Assembly: GCF_001700515.1 (NCBI RefSeq)
Contig: NZ_MAUD01000024.1
Coordinates: forward strand, 1 to 41,422
Length of the DNA stretch: 41,422 nucleotides
Direction: 5' to 3'
DNA from: Streptomyces lushanensis
GTDB taxonomy: Bacteria; Actinomycetota; Actinomycetes; Streptomycetales; Streptomycetaceae
The notes below the pieces were generated by a model. That model did not search any database, had not been told where the DNA came from, and was given only the letters and a program-made list of their open reading frames with translations. Below, piece by piece: positions 24,933 through 32,132 of this stretch; the first letter of the stretch is position 1, and each line of letters begins with the position of its first letter. The translations under genes were made by a program, and so were the position numbers.

Positions 24933-25916
24933 TCAGACCTCCCACAACGTCACGGCCCAGGCGGCGACCGGGCTGTTGTTCAGGACCAGCACGAGGTCGC
25001 CCTGCCGCAGCTCGCCGCGAGCCAGCAGCCGGTCGAGGTTCAGCACGACGTCCATGGCGCCCAGATGTCCGTAGGCGACCAGGTGCTCGTTGCAGACGGG
25101 ATGGATGGGCAGACCGAGAAGGGACTCGTAGAACTGGTAGGCGCTCGCCGTCACGTTCTGCATGAGGGTCGCGGCGATGTCGTCCTTGGCCACGCCCGCC
25201 TCGGCGAGGACCTCGTCCACCATCCGGCCGAGCCGCAGCCGGCTGTGCAGGGCCAGGTCGAAGAGGTAGCGGTCCGCCGAACGGCACTCCTCGCGCCACT
25301 CGTAGGACGGCACCTGCTTGTAGTCGACCCGGAACAGGTCGTGGAAGGAGCCGTCGGTCTCCATGCGATGGGCCCGCAGTACGGGACGCCCGCCCCGCAC
25401 CAGGGTCATGGCGCAGGCGCCGTCACCGATCACGGTGACCGGGTGGCGGACCCGGTCCAGGCCGGTGGGCCGGCTGCCGTGGGCGATCAGCACGCTCTGC
25501 CGTGAGGGATCGGCCAGCAGCAGGTCGCGGCCGAGTCCCCAGGCGGCGCTGGAGCCGGTGCAGCCGAGCCCGTCCACGGTGAACGCGAAGGCACCGTCGA
25601 GCTTGGTGTCCGCCTGCACGCGGCACACGTCGGAGCCGAGCAGCACATCGGGCGCGCGCGGAGCGACCAGCATCAGGGTGTCCGGCCGCCGCGGGGCACC
25701 GGGCGTGTCCTCGTCCAGCCGGGCCAGCAGGCCCTGGACGGCCTCGACCGCCAGGTCTCCGGCGGTACGGCCCTCAAGGACACCCACCGTCGCGATGCCG
25801 CTGCCCTTGAGGAACCCGGTTTCCTCAGGGCCCAGTTCGGGGACCTCCGGGAGGTCCTCCACGAGCACGCGCTCGGTGGGCAGCACACAGTGGATGGCGC
25901 CTATTCCGATGGTCAT
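24933..25916 (-). CDS. KAS III (FabH-like) family acyl transfer enzyme, altered triad (copy 1)
   Basis: A 327-aa thiolase-fold protein, only distantly like copy 2. The nucleophile is Cys119 (VDGLGCTGSSAAW). The segment equivalent to FabH HQAN reads LMQNVT, placing Gln253 where His is expected, and AYGHLGAMD places His284 where Asn is expected, the same exchange of amide and imidazole seen in copy 2. The C-terminal NNSPVAAWAVTLW replaces the glycine-rich end of FabH. ATG 25916 overlaps the acyl-CoA dehydrogenase stop (ATGA). It sits within the extender-unit genes, so it may act on the glyceryl/hydroxymalonyl-ACP or on an acyl group made from it. Confidence 0.83.
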   Translation of the reverse strand: MTIGIGAIHCVLPTERVLVEDLPEVPELGPEETGFLKGSGIATVGVLEGRTAGDLAVEAVQGLLARLDEDTPGAPRRPDTLMLVAPRAPDVLLGSDVCRVQADTKLDGAFAFTVDGLGCTGSSAAWGLGRDLLLADPSRQSVLIAHGSRPTGLDRVRHPVTVIGDGACAMTLVRGGRPVLRAHRMETDGSFHDLFRVDYKQVPSYEWREECRSADRYLFDLALHSRLRLGRMVDEVLAEAGVAKDDIAATLMQNVTASAYQFYESLLGLPIHPVCNEHLVAYGHLGAMDVVLNLDRLLARGELRQGDLVLVLNNSPVAAWAVTLWEV

Positions 25917-27058
25917 GACCACACCGCCAGTGCGTGCTTGCCCAGCAGCAGCTGGCTGATCTCGTTGCTGCCCTCGATGATCTCCATGAGCTTCGCGTCG
26001 CGGTAGGCGCGGGCCACCGGCCCGCCGTCGCCGGCTCCGGCCGAGGCCATCACCTGCACAGCCCTGGCAGCGCCGCGCGCCGCCTGCCCGGCCGCCAGGT
26101 GTTTGGCGGTCACGGCGGCGGTCACCAGTTCGGGGCTCCCCTCGTCCCAGCAGCGGCTGACGTGCTCGCAGCAGCGGGTGGCGGCCTCCTGGGCGACGTG
26201 GAGCTCCGCGAGATGCCGGGCGACCAGCTGGTGCTCGGCCAGTACGGCACCGAACTGCTCCCGGGTGGCGGCGTGCCGGCAGGCCGCCCGCAGGCAGGCG
26301 CGCAGTATGCCGACGCAGCCCCAGGCCACCGAGATCCTGCCGTAGGTCAACGCCGAGGTCACCAGCCAGTCGATGGGCAGACCGGCGCCGCCGAGCAGGC
26401 TGTCGGCGGGCAGCCGCACCCCTTCGAGCCGGATGCCGGCGTGGCCCGCTGCCCGGCAGCCCAGCGGATCGGCCACCCGCTCCAGGCCGACGCCCGGGGC
26501 GTCGGCGGGGACGACGACCGCGGCAGCTCCCGTGCCGTACCGCCCGAAGACGACCAGGAGGTCCGCGTACGCACCGACGGTGACCCACACCTTGCGGCCG
26601 TCGACGACGACGGTGTCGCCCTCCCGCCGGATCGTGGTCGCCATGGCGGCGAGGTCGCTCCCGGCGCCGGGCTCGCTGAACGCGACCCCCGCCAGCTGAC
26701 CGGACGTCAGCGCGCCCAGGTACGCGGCCTTCTGCTCCTCGTCGCCGAAGCGTTCCACGGTCCAGGCGGCCATGCCCTGGGAGGTCATCACGCTGCGCAG
26801 GGAGGAGCACAGGGAGCCGACGTGCGCGGTGAGCTCACCGCCCGCGACGCTGCTCAGGCCCGGGCCGCCGTACCGCGCCGGGACCTGGGCCGTCAGCAGG
26901 CCCTTGCCACCCAGCTCGCGCAGCAGGTCGCGCGGCAGTTCTCCGGCCAGGTCCCAGGCGTCCGCGCGGTCGCCGACCATGTCGGTGGCCAGCCGCTCCA
27001 GTTCCGGCCGCGCCGCGTCCGGGGCCGGCACGGGCTCCCGCGGCTTCCGTTCACGCAT
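25913..27058 (-). CDS. Acyl-CoA dehydrogenase, FkbI-like
   Basis: A 381-aa flavoprotein of normal family length. Landmarks are the substrate/flavin motif VAFSEPGAGSDLAAM, KVWVTVGAYADLLVV, and the C-terminal catalytic region LMEIIEGSNEISQ. With the neighbouring FkbH, ACP and dehydrogenase genes it fits the FkbI step, oxidation of glyceryl-ACP towards hydroxymalonyl-ACP. Alternatively, together with the stand-alone A enzyme it could oxidise an aminoacyl-ACP, as in aminomalonyl-ACP formation. Its ATG overlaps the ACP gene by 8 bp. Confidence 0.88.
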   Translation of the reverse strand: MRERKPREPVPAPDAARPELERLATDMVGDRADAWDLAGELPRDLLRELGGKGLLTAQVPARYGGPGLSSVAGGELTAHVGSLCSSLRSVMTSQGMAAWTVERFGDEEQKAAYLGALTSGQLAGVAFSEPGAGSDLAAMATTIRREGDTVVVDGRKVWVTVGAYADLLVVFGRYGTGAAAVVVPADAPGVGLERVADPLGCRAAGHAGIRLEGVRLPADSLLGGAGLPIDWLVTSALTYGRISVAWGCVGILRACLRAACRHAATREQFGAVLAEHQLVARHLAELHVAQEAATRCCEHVSRCWDEGSPELVTAAVTAKHLAAGQAARGAARAVQVMASAGAGDGGPVARAYRDAKLMEIIEGSNEISQLLLGKHALAVWS

Positions 27059-27326
27059 CGGTACCGCCGCGCAGGCGCAGGACGAGTTCGGTCATCCGGT
27101 TCACGGTGCGGAAGTTGTCCAGGGTGAGGTCCGGGCCGGCCACCCGCACCACGAAGGTCCGTTCCACGTGGACCAGTAGTTCCATGGCGAAGAGCGAGGT
27201 GACCAGACCGGTGGCGAAGAGGTCCACGTCGGGAGCGACATCGGTCCTGGTACGCCCTTGCAGGAACTCGGTCAGGTTCTCGCGGATCGACCGGGCGGTC
27301 TCCGCCTGGCCGGTGTGGGTGGTCAT
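27051..27326 (-). CDS. Acyl carrier protein, FkbJ-like
   Basis: A 91-aa carrier protein. The phosphopantetheine Ser lies in DLFATGLVTSLFAMELLVHV, which has the LFxxGLVxSLFAMxL pattern of the ACPs dedicated to FkbH-type extender units, distinct from the LGGxS pattern of NRPS carriers. It should hold the glyceryl, then hydroxymalonyl, group and present it to the AT-less ketosynthase. Its ATG overlaps the 3-hydroxyacyl-CoA dehydrogenase stop. Confidence 0.9.
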   Translation of the reverse strand: MTTHTGQAETARSIRENLTEFLQGRTRTDVAPDVDLFATGLVTSLFAMELLVHVERTFVVRVAGPDLTLDNFRTVNRMTELVLRLRGGTDA

Positions 27327-28246
27327 GACGCGCTACCTCCGTACTCGAAGAATCCGCGGCCGGTCTTGCGGCCGAAGTCGCCGGCGGCGACCTTGTCCAG
27401 CAGCAGGGCGCAGGGCTCGTAACCGGCGTCGCCGGTACGCTCGTGCAGCACACGCAGCGAGTCGACCACGTTGTCGAGGCCGATCAGGTCGGCGGTGGCG
27501 AGCGGGCCGGTGGTGTGGCCCAGGCAGCCCTGGAAGGCGGCGTCGACGGATGCCGGGGAGGCGATGCCGTCGGCCACGATGCGAGCCGCCTCGTTGATCA
27601 TGCGCTGGAGGATCCGGTTGATCACGAAGCCCGGTCCGTCACCGACGACGATGCCGTTCTGCCCCAGCGTCCGGAGCAGGGCGCCGGCCGCGGCGACGGC
27701 GTGCTCCCCGGAGCGCGGCCCGCGAATCAGCTCCGCCGTGTGGATCATGTAGGGCGGGTTCATGAAGTGGATGCCGACGAGGTCCTGCGGCCTGCGCACC
27801 GCGTCCGCCTGTTCGTCGATGGGCACGGCGGAGGTGTTGGAGACCAGCAAGGTCCCCGGGGCGACCAGCGCGGACGCCTCGGCAAGTACCTTGGCCTTCA
27901 GCGGGGCGAGTTCGGTGACCGCCTCGATCACGGTCGTGGCCCCGGCGATGTCCGCCAGGCGGGTGGTGACGACCAGGTCGCCGGTCGCGCCCTCCCGGGG
28001 CAGCTTGCCCATCATCCGGGCCAGCCGCAGCTGGTTGGCTATGTCGGTGCGGGCCCTGCCGAGGACATTCTCGTCGAGATCGACCAGAACGACGGGCAGA
28101 CCGTGGCCGACGGCCAGGGTGGTGATGCCCTTGCCCATGACGCCGGCGCCGATCACCGCGAGCCGGTGGACCGGCTTCTCCGGGCCGGCCTGCGGGCTCT
28201 GCGCGGCGCCGGGGGTGTACCTGTTCTCGTTGCCGGTGTCGCTCAT
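27323..28246 (-). CDS. 3-hydroxyacyl-CoA dehydrogenase-like, FkbK-type
   Basis: A 307-aa NAD-dependent dehydrogenase. The Rossmann motif is LAVIGAGVMGKGIT, followed by VVLVDLDENVLGRA. The middle carries SNTSAVPIDEQADAV and the catalytic His in GIHFMNPPYMIHTAELI; GFVINRILQRMINEA closes the core. FkbK-type members oxidise the hydroxyl of glyceryl-ACP in the route to hydroxymalonyl-ACP. ATG 28246 overlaps the stop of the PKS gene (ATGA). Confidence 0.9.
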   Translation of the reverse strand: MSDTGNENRYTPGAAQSPQAGPEKPVHRLAVIGAGVMGKGITTLAVGHGLPVVLVDLDENVLGRARTDIANQLRLARMMGKLPREGATGDLVVTTRLADIAGATTVIEAVTELAPLKAKVLAEASALVAPGTLLVSNTSAVPIDEQADAVRRPQDLVGIHFMNPPYMIHTAELIRGPRSGEHAVAAAGALLRTLGQNGIVVGDGPGFVINRILQRMINEAARIVADGIASPASVDAAFQGCLGHTTGPLATADLIGLDNVVDSLRVLHERTGDAGYEPCALLLDKVAAGDFGRKTGRGFFEYGGSAS

Positions 28247-31200
28247 ATCTCCTCCTTCGCGGCGTTCCGCGCGCCCTCGGCCGCCAGTTCGGGCAGCAGG
28301 GAGCCGATGTCGTCGGTCCGGTGGGCCAGGAACGACAGTCCCCTGCGCAGCTGCTCACCGGTGACGGCGGGGGACAGCCGGGAGCGGCGCAGCCAGGGCT
28401 GCCAGCCCTTTGCCTGGACGCCCGCCTCGTCGAGTTCGTGACCCTCCATCTCGTACAGGGCGGTGGCGGAGAGCACCTTGCTGCCCGTGGCCTGGGCCTG
28501 CTCGGCGATCAGCCGCTGCCACTCGGTCAGCGGCACGACGCGGGTGGGCAGACCGGCCTCCTCCAGGGCCGCGAACAGGTCCTCCAGGCTGGGCGAGGTC
28601 TCGTCCACCAAGTGGTACGCGCGGCCGACGGACTTGGCGGACAGCATGAGTTCGGCGACCGCGCGGGAGAGCACGTCCACCGGCGAGACCGGCATGCCGC
28701 GGTCGTCGACCGGACGCGCCCCCACCACCAGGCCACTGGTGAGCAGGAACCAGATCAGGTCCTTGTCGTTGCAGGCACCGGACTGGGAGGAAGCCATGAT
28801 CAGGCCGGGCCGGAAGAGCCGGACCCGCATACCGTCCTGGTCCGCGCGGTCCAGAATGCGTTCGCCGACCCACTTGCTCACGCCGTACCCGCCCAGCTGC
28901 GGGTCCAGCGCCTGATCGCGGGTCTCCAGCAGCCGTCCCTCGGGCCCGGCGGGCGCGGTGGCGGCGACCGTGGAGATGAACCCGATGTCACGGATGCCCA
29001 GGGGACGCATCCAGTTGAGCAGCCCGACCAGCGGCAGGACGTTGTCCTCACGCAGTATCCGGTACGGCTCGGTGAAGACGACCTTGGCCGCGCAGTGCAG
29101 GACGTGCCCGATCCGCGTGGCCAGCTCACCGCCCCGGTACTCCCCGCACACGGTGCCGATGTCCCGCAGATCGCCAGGGACCGCGTGCACCCGCTCCGGA
29201 TCCGGCTCCGGCAGTCCGAACTTGGCCGCGGCGGCCTTCAGCCGGGCCATGCCCTCGGTTTCGTCCGCGGCCCGTACCACGCAGTAGACGCGGCCCTTGG
29301 AGGCGGAGACCAGTGCGTCGAGGAGGAAGGCGCCGAGGTAGCCGGTGGCGCCGGTGAGCAGCACGTCCCGGCCAGGGGCCGACTGCTTGGCCAGCGGCTC
29401 CAGCGGGATCTGCAGGTCCGCGTCGATCATCGCCCCGTCGCCGTCGGCGGCGGGGTCGACCTCGGCGTCGCCCAGCCCGGCACCGTTCTGCAATCCGGAG
29501 ACCATCTGCGCGAGTCGGCGGAGGGTGGCCTGGCTGCCGCCTGCCCGGTGGATGTTGACGAGGACGCCGTGCCGCTGCTGGATCTCCAGAACCATCCGCA
29601 CGGACAGCAGGGAGGTGCCGCCCAGGGAGGCGAACTCGTCGTCGAGGCCGATGGTGTCGTGACCGAAGAGCTCCTTCCAGAGCTCGGTCAACTGCGCCTC
29701 CATGGTGGTGGGCGCGGCGCCCGCGGCGCCCGCCGCGGAACCCGGCCCGGCCGGGGCGCTCACGCCGGTGTCCGGCGGGAGCGTCGCGGGCTGGTCGAAC
29801 CCGGGCAGCCGGTCCAGGGCCCAGTGCCGCTTGCGGGTGAACGGGTACGTCGGCAGCGTCACCCGGCGCCCCCGCCCGTCCGCCAGCGCGTCCCAGTCCA
29901 CCTCGACGCCGTACAGCCAGGCCGCTGCCGCGGCCTCGTCCAGGAGCTCGGCCACGGCGTTCTCGTCCGCGTCGGCGCAGGACTCCGCGGAGATCACATG
30001 ACGGTCGCCGGCCGGCTCGCCGTGCCCGGCCAGGAGCACGAAGCGCCCTTCGGACTCGTTCTCCAGGGGGCCGGTCACGAACGGTGTACCGGCCGGCAGC
30101 GCCGTCTTGAGCCCCGCCACGAGCGCGGCGGGCGGCTGCGGTGCCCCGGCCGGCGGAAGCACCACCAGCGCGGAGCGCGCACCGTCGATCCGCCTGGTCC
30201 GTACGGAGGGCGGACGCGGCAGCCGGAGCGCGGCGGTCAGCCGGTGCGCCGGAGCGGTGACCACCCGTCGCTCGTCGAAGGCGGCCCGGCCGACCCGGAG
30301 CGTGTGGGCGACATCCTCGGCGGGCAACTCGCCCTCGTCGAGGGCGTCGGCCATCCCGCGGGACTGCTGGTCCAGCTCGGCGCGGGTGCGGGCCGACAGG
30401 ACCAGCCGTACCGTGGACCGCCGCGGCGCGACGGGCCGGACCGGCCGGGGCGGCGGGGCGAGCACCACGGCGGCGTTGGTGCCGCCGACGCCCATGGAGT
30501 TCACGAGCACATGGCGCTCGGGCTCCGCGCAGTGCTCGGGCGCGGTGGTGACGAAGAACGGGCTCTCCTCCAGGATGCCCGGGTCGCGGGGCCTCTCGAA
30601 GGTCGGATGCGGCGGAATCTTGCCCGTGCGCGCCACATGCACCGCCTTGATGAAGCCCGCGATGCCGGCCGCCGGGCCGGTGTGTCCGATGTTGGACATG
30701 ACCGAACCGAGACCGCAGTAGCCGCTCTTGGCCGTGGTGGCACGGAATGCCCTGGTGAGGGCGATGAGTTCGATGTTGTCGCCCACCGGGGTGGCGGTGC
30801 CGTGGGCCTCGACGTACCGGAGCCGGTCCGCGGAGACGTCGGCGGTGCGCAGCGCGGCGGCGACCACGTCGGCGACGCCGTTGGGGCTGGGGGCGACGAA
30901 GCCGAGCCGGTCCCCTCCGTCGTTGCCGACCGCGCTGCCGCGGATCACCGCGAGCACCTCGTCACCGTCGGCGAGGGCGTCCTCCAGACGGCGCAGGGCG
31001 ACCACGCCGACGCCCGAGCTGTAGGTGGTACCGGTGGAATTCGCGTCGAAGGAACGGCAGTAGCCGTCCTCGGAGAGCACTCCCCCGAGCTGGTACCGGT
31101 AACCGCGGAAGGGCTCCAGCACGGTGGCGCCGCCGGCCAGCGCGATGTCGCACTCGCCGGACAGGAGGCTCAGGGTGGCGTAGTGCACCCCGTACAGGGA

Positions 31201-31773
31201 GGAGGAACAGCCGGTCTGGATGCTCAGGGCCGGGCCCCGAAGGCCCAGCTTGTAGGCGACCCGGGAGGTCATGAAGTCGGCCTGGCCGCCAACGGTGAGC
31301 TCCAGGTCGTCCACCGCGGCGCGCAGCCCGTGCTGCCGGGCCTTGGCGGCGAGCAGGGCCGCCGAATAGTTGCCCGCGGCACTGCCGGCGAAGACACCGG
31401 TCACCGGCCCGTTCCTGCGTGCCGGGTGTCCCGCGGCCTCCAGAGCCTCCCAGCACGCCTCCAGGAAGAGCCGCTGCTGGGGGTCGATCGTCTCTGCCTC
31501 GCGCGGCGGGTAGCCGAAGAACTCGGAGGCGAATTCCTCCACTCCCGGCAGCGAGGTGGCCACGCCCACGAAGGCGGGGTCGGCGAGCATCTCGTCGGTG
31601 ACGCCGGCGGCCTTGAGCCGCTCCGCGGGCATCTCCCGCATCGAGATGACGCCACGGTCTATGTTCTGCCAGAACTCGTGCGGGGTGGTGGCGTCCGGGT
31701 AACGGAGGCCGACACCGATGACCGCGATGTCCGTGCTGTTCGTCATGGATGTGTCCCGTTCGTTCGCCATCAC
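28243..31773 (-). CDS. AT-less PKS: KS-ACP-thioester reductase
   Basis: A 1,176-aa terminal module. The ketosynthase (about 12-440) has Cys189 (TGCSSSLYG), His324 (EAHGTATP) and His364 (SNIGHTGPA). The linker that normally leads into an acyltransferase is present (LVLSARTRAEL, about 457), as is the post-AT motif LPTYPFTRKRHW (about 640), but the AT is reduced to about 100 residues with no GHSxG. An ACP follows with Ser721 (FASLGGTSLLS), then a thioester reductase (about 800-1170) with GATGYLGAFLL and the YxxxK pair in YGVSKWVG. The KS probably takes its extender directly from the free hydroxymalonyl-type ACP, and the reductase frees the chain as an aldehyde or alcohol. GTG 31773 overlaps the preceding stop; ATG 31746 is an alternative. 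Confidence 0.92.
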   Translation of the reverse strand: MMANERDTSMTNSTDIAVIGVGLRYPDATTPHEFWQNIDRGVISMREMPAERLKAAGVTDEMLADPAFVGVATSLPGVEEFASEFFGYPPREAETIDPQQRLFLEACWEALEAAGHPARRNGPVTGVFAGSAAGNYSAALLAAKARQHGLRAAVDDLELTVGGQADFMTSRVAYKLGLRGPALSIQTGCSSSLYGVHYATLSLLSGECDIALAGGATVLEPFRGYRYQLGGVLSEDGYCRSFDANSTGTTYSSGVGVVALRRLEDALADGDEVLAVIRGSAVGNDGGDRLGFVAPSPNGVADVVAAALRTADVSADRLRYVEAHGTATPVGDNIELIALTRAFRATTAKSGYCGLGSVMSNIGHTGPAAGIAGFIKAVHVARTGKIPPHPTFERPRDPGILEESPFFVTTAPEHCAEPERHVLVNSMGVGGTNAAVVLAPPPRPVRPVAPRRSTVRLVLSARTRAELDQQSRGMADALDEGELPAEDVAHTLRVGRAAFDERRVVTAPAHRLTAALRLPRPPSVRTRRIDGARSALVVLPPAGAPQPPAALVAGLKTALPAGTPFVTGPLENESEGRFVLLAGHGEPAGDRHVISAESCADADENAVAELLDEAAAAAWLYGVEVDWDALADGRGRRVTLPTYPFTRKRHWALDRLPGFDQPATLPPDTGVSAPAGPGSAAGAAGAAPTTMEAQLTELWKELFGHDTIGLDDEFASLGGTSLLSVRMVLEIQQRHGVLVNIHRAGGSQATLRRLAQMVSGLQNGAGLGDAEVDPAADGDGAMIDADLQIPLEPLAKQSAPGRDVLLTGATGYLGAFLLDALVSASKGRVYCVVRAADETEGMARLKAAAAKFGLPEPDPERVHAVPGDLRDIGTVCGEYRGGELATRIGHVLHCAAKVVFTEPYRILREDNVLPLVGLLNWMRPLGIRDIGFISTVAATAPAGPEGRLLETRDQALDPQLGGYGVSKWVGERILDRADQDGMRVRLFRPGLIMASSQSGACNDKDLIWFLLTSGLVVGARPVDDRGMPVSPVDVLSRAVAELMLSAKSVGRAYHLVDETSPSLEDLFAALEEAGLPTRVVPLTEWQRLIAEQAQATGSKVLSATALYEMEGHELDEAGVQAKGWQPWLRRSRLSPAVTGEQLRRGLSFLAHRTDDIGSLLPELAAEGARNAAKEEI

Positions 31774-32132
31774 TCGGATACGAGCTGGCTTCGGCGCGCC
31801 CGGCTCAACAGGCCCTCACGGTTGTGCGCGCCCAGCCGGGCGGCCGGCTCCTCACCGGTCCCGTCGGAGCCGGCGAGCAGGGAGACCTGCGCCTGGACAG
31901 TGCTGTGCTGGAAGAGGTCGGAGACCTTCAGGGTGTGGGAGGCGAGCGGGTGGAGCTCTTCCCAGAGCATGATGAGCAGCAGCGAACTCCCGCCCGCTTC
32001 AAGGAAGTTGACATCGTCGGGGACGTGGTCCGCGCTGTCCAGGTCGAGCACGTCGGCCCATGCCTGCCGGACCTTGAGGAGAAGTTCCGTCCGGTTCGGG
32101 GCCGACGCCTGCTCGGCTGTGGCGTCATTCAC
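31770..32132 (-). CDS. Free-standing peptidyl carrier protein
   Basis: A 120-aa protein with one carrier domain: LLLKVRQAWADVLDLD, then NFLEAGGSSLLLIMLWEEL with the phosphopantetheine Ser in GGSS. A 30-residue basic tail follows and may be a docking segment. It directly follows the C-T-C protein, whose last domain is a condensation domain, so it supplies the acceptor carrier for that domain. It lacks its own adenylation domain and must be charged in trans. ATG overlaps the C-T-C stop (ATGA). Confidence 0.87.
   Translation of the reverse strand: MNDATAEQASAPNRTELLLKVRQAWADVLDLDSADHVPDDVNFLEAGGSSLLLIMLWEELHPLASHTLKVSDLFQHSTVQAQVSLLAGSDGTGEEPAARLGAHNREGLLSRARRSQLVSE

Noticed and set aside
25913..27326. 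Pyrrole-type pathway (prolyl A enzyme + flavin dehydrogenase + carrier)
   Set aside because: The A pocket does not match the proline code, and the ACP pattern and the FkbH and FkbK neighbours fit the hydroxymalonyl route better. I keep it only as an alternative for the acyl-CoA dehydrogenase.
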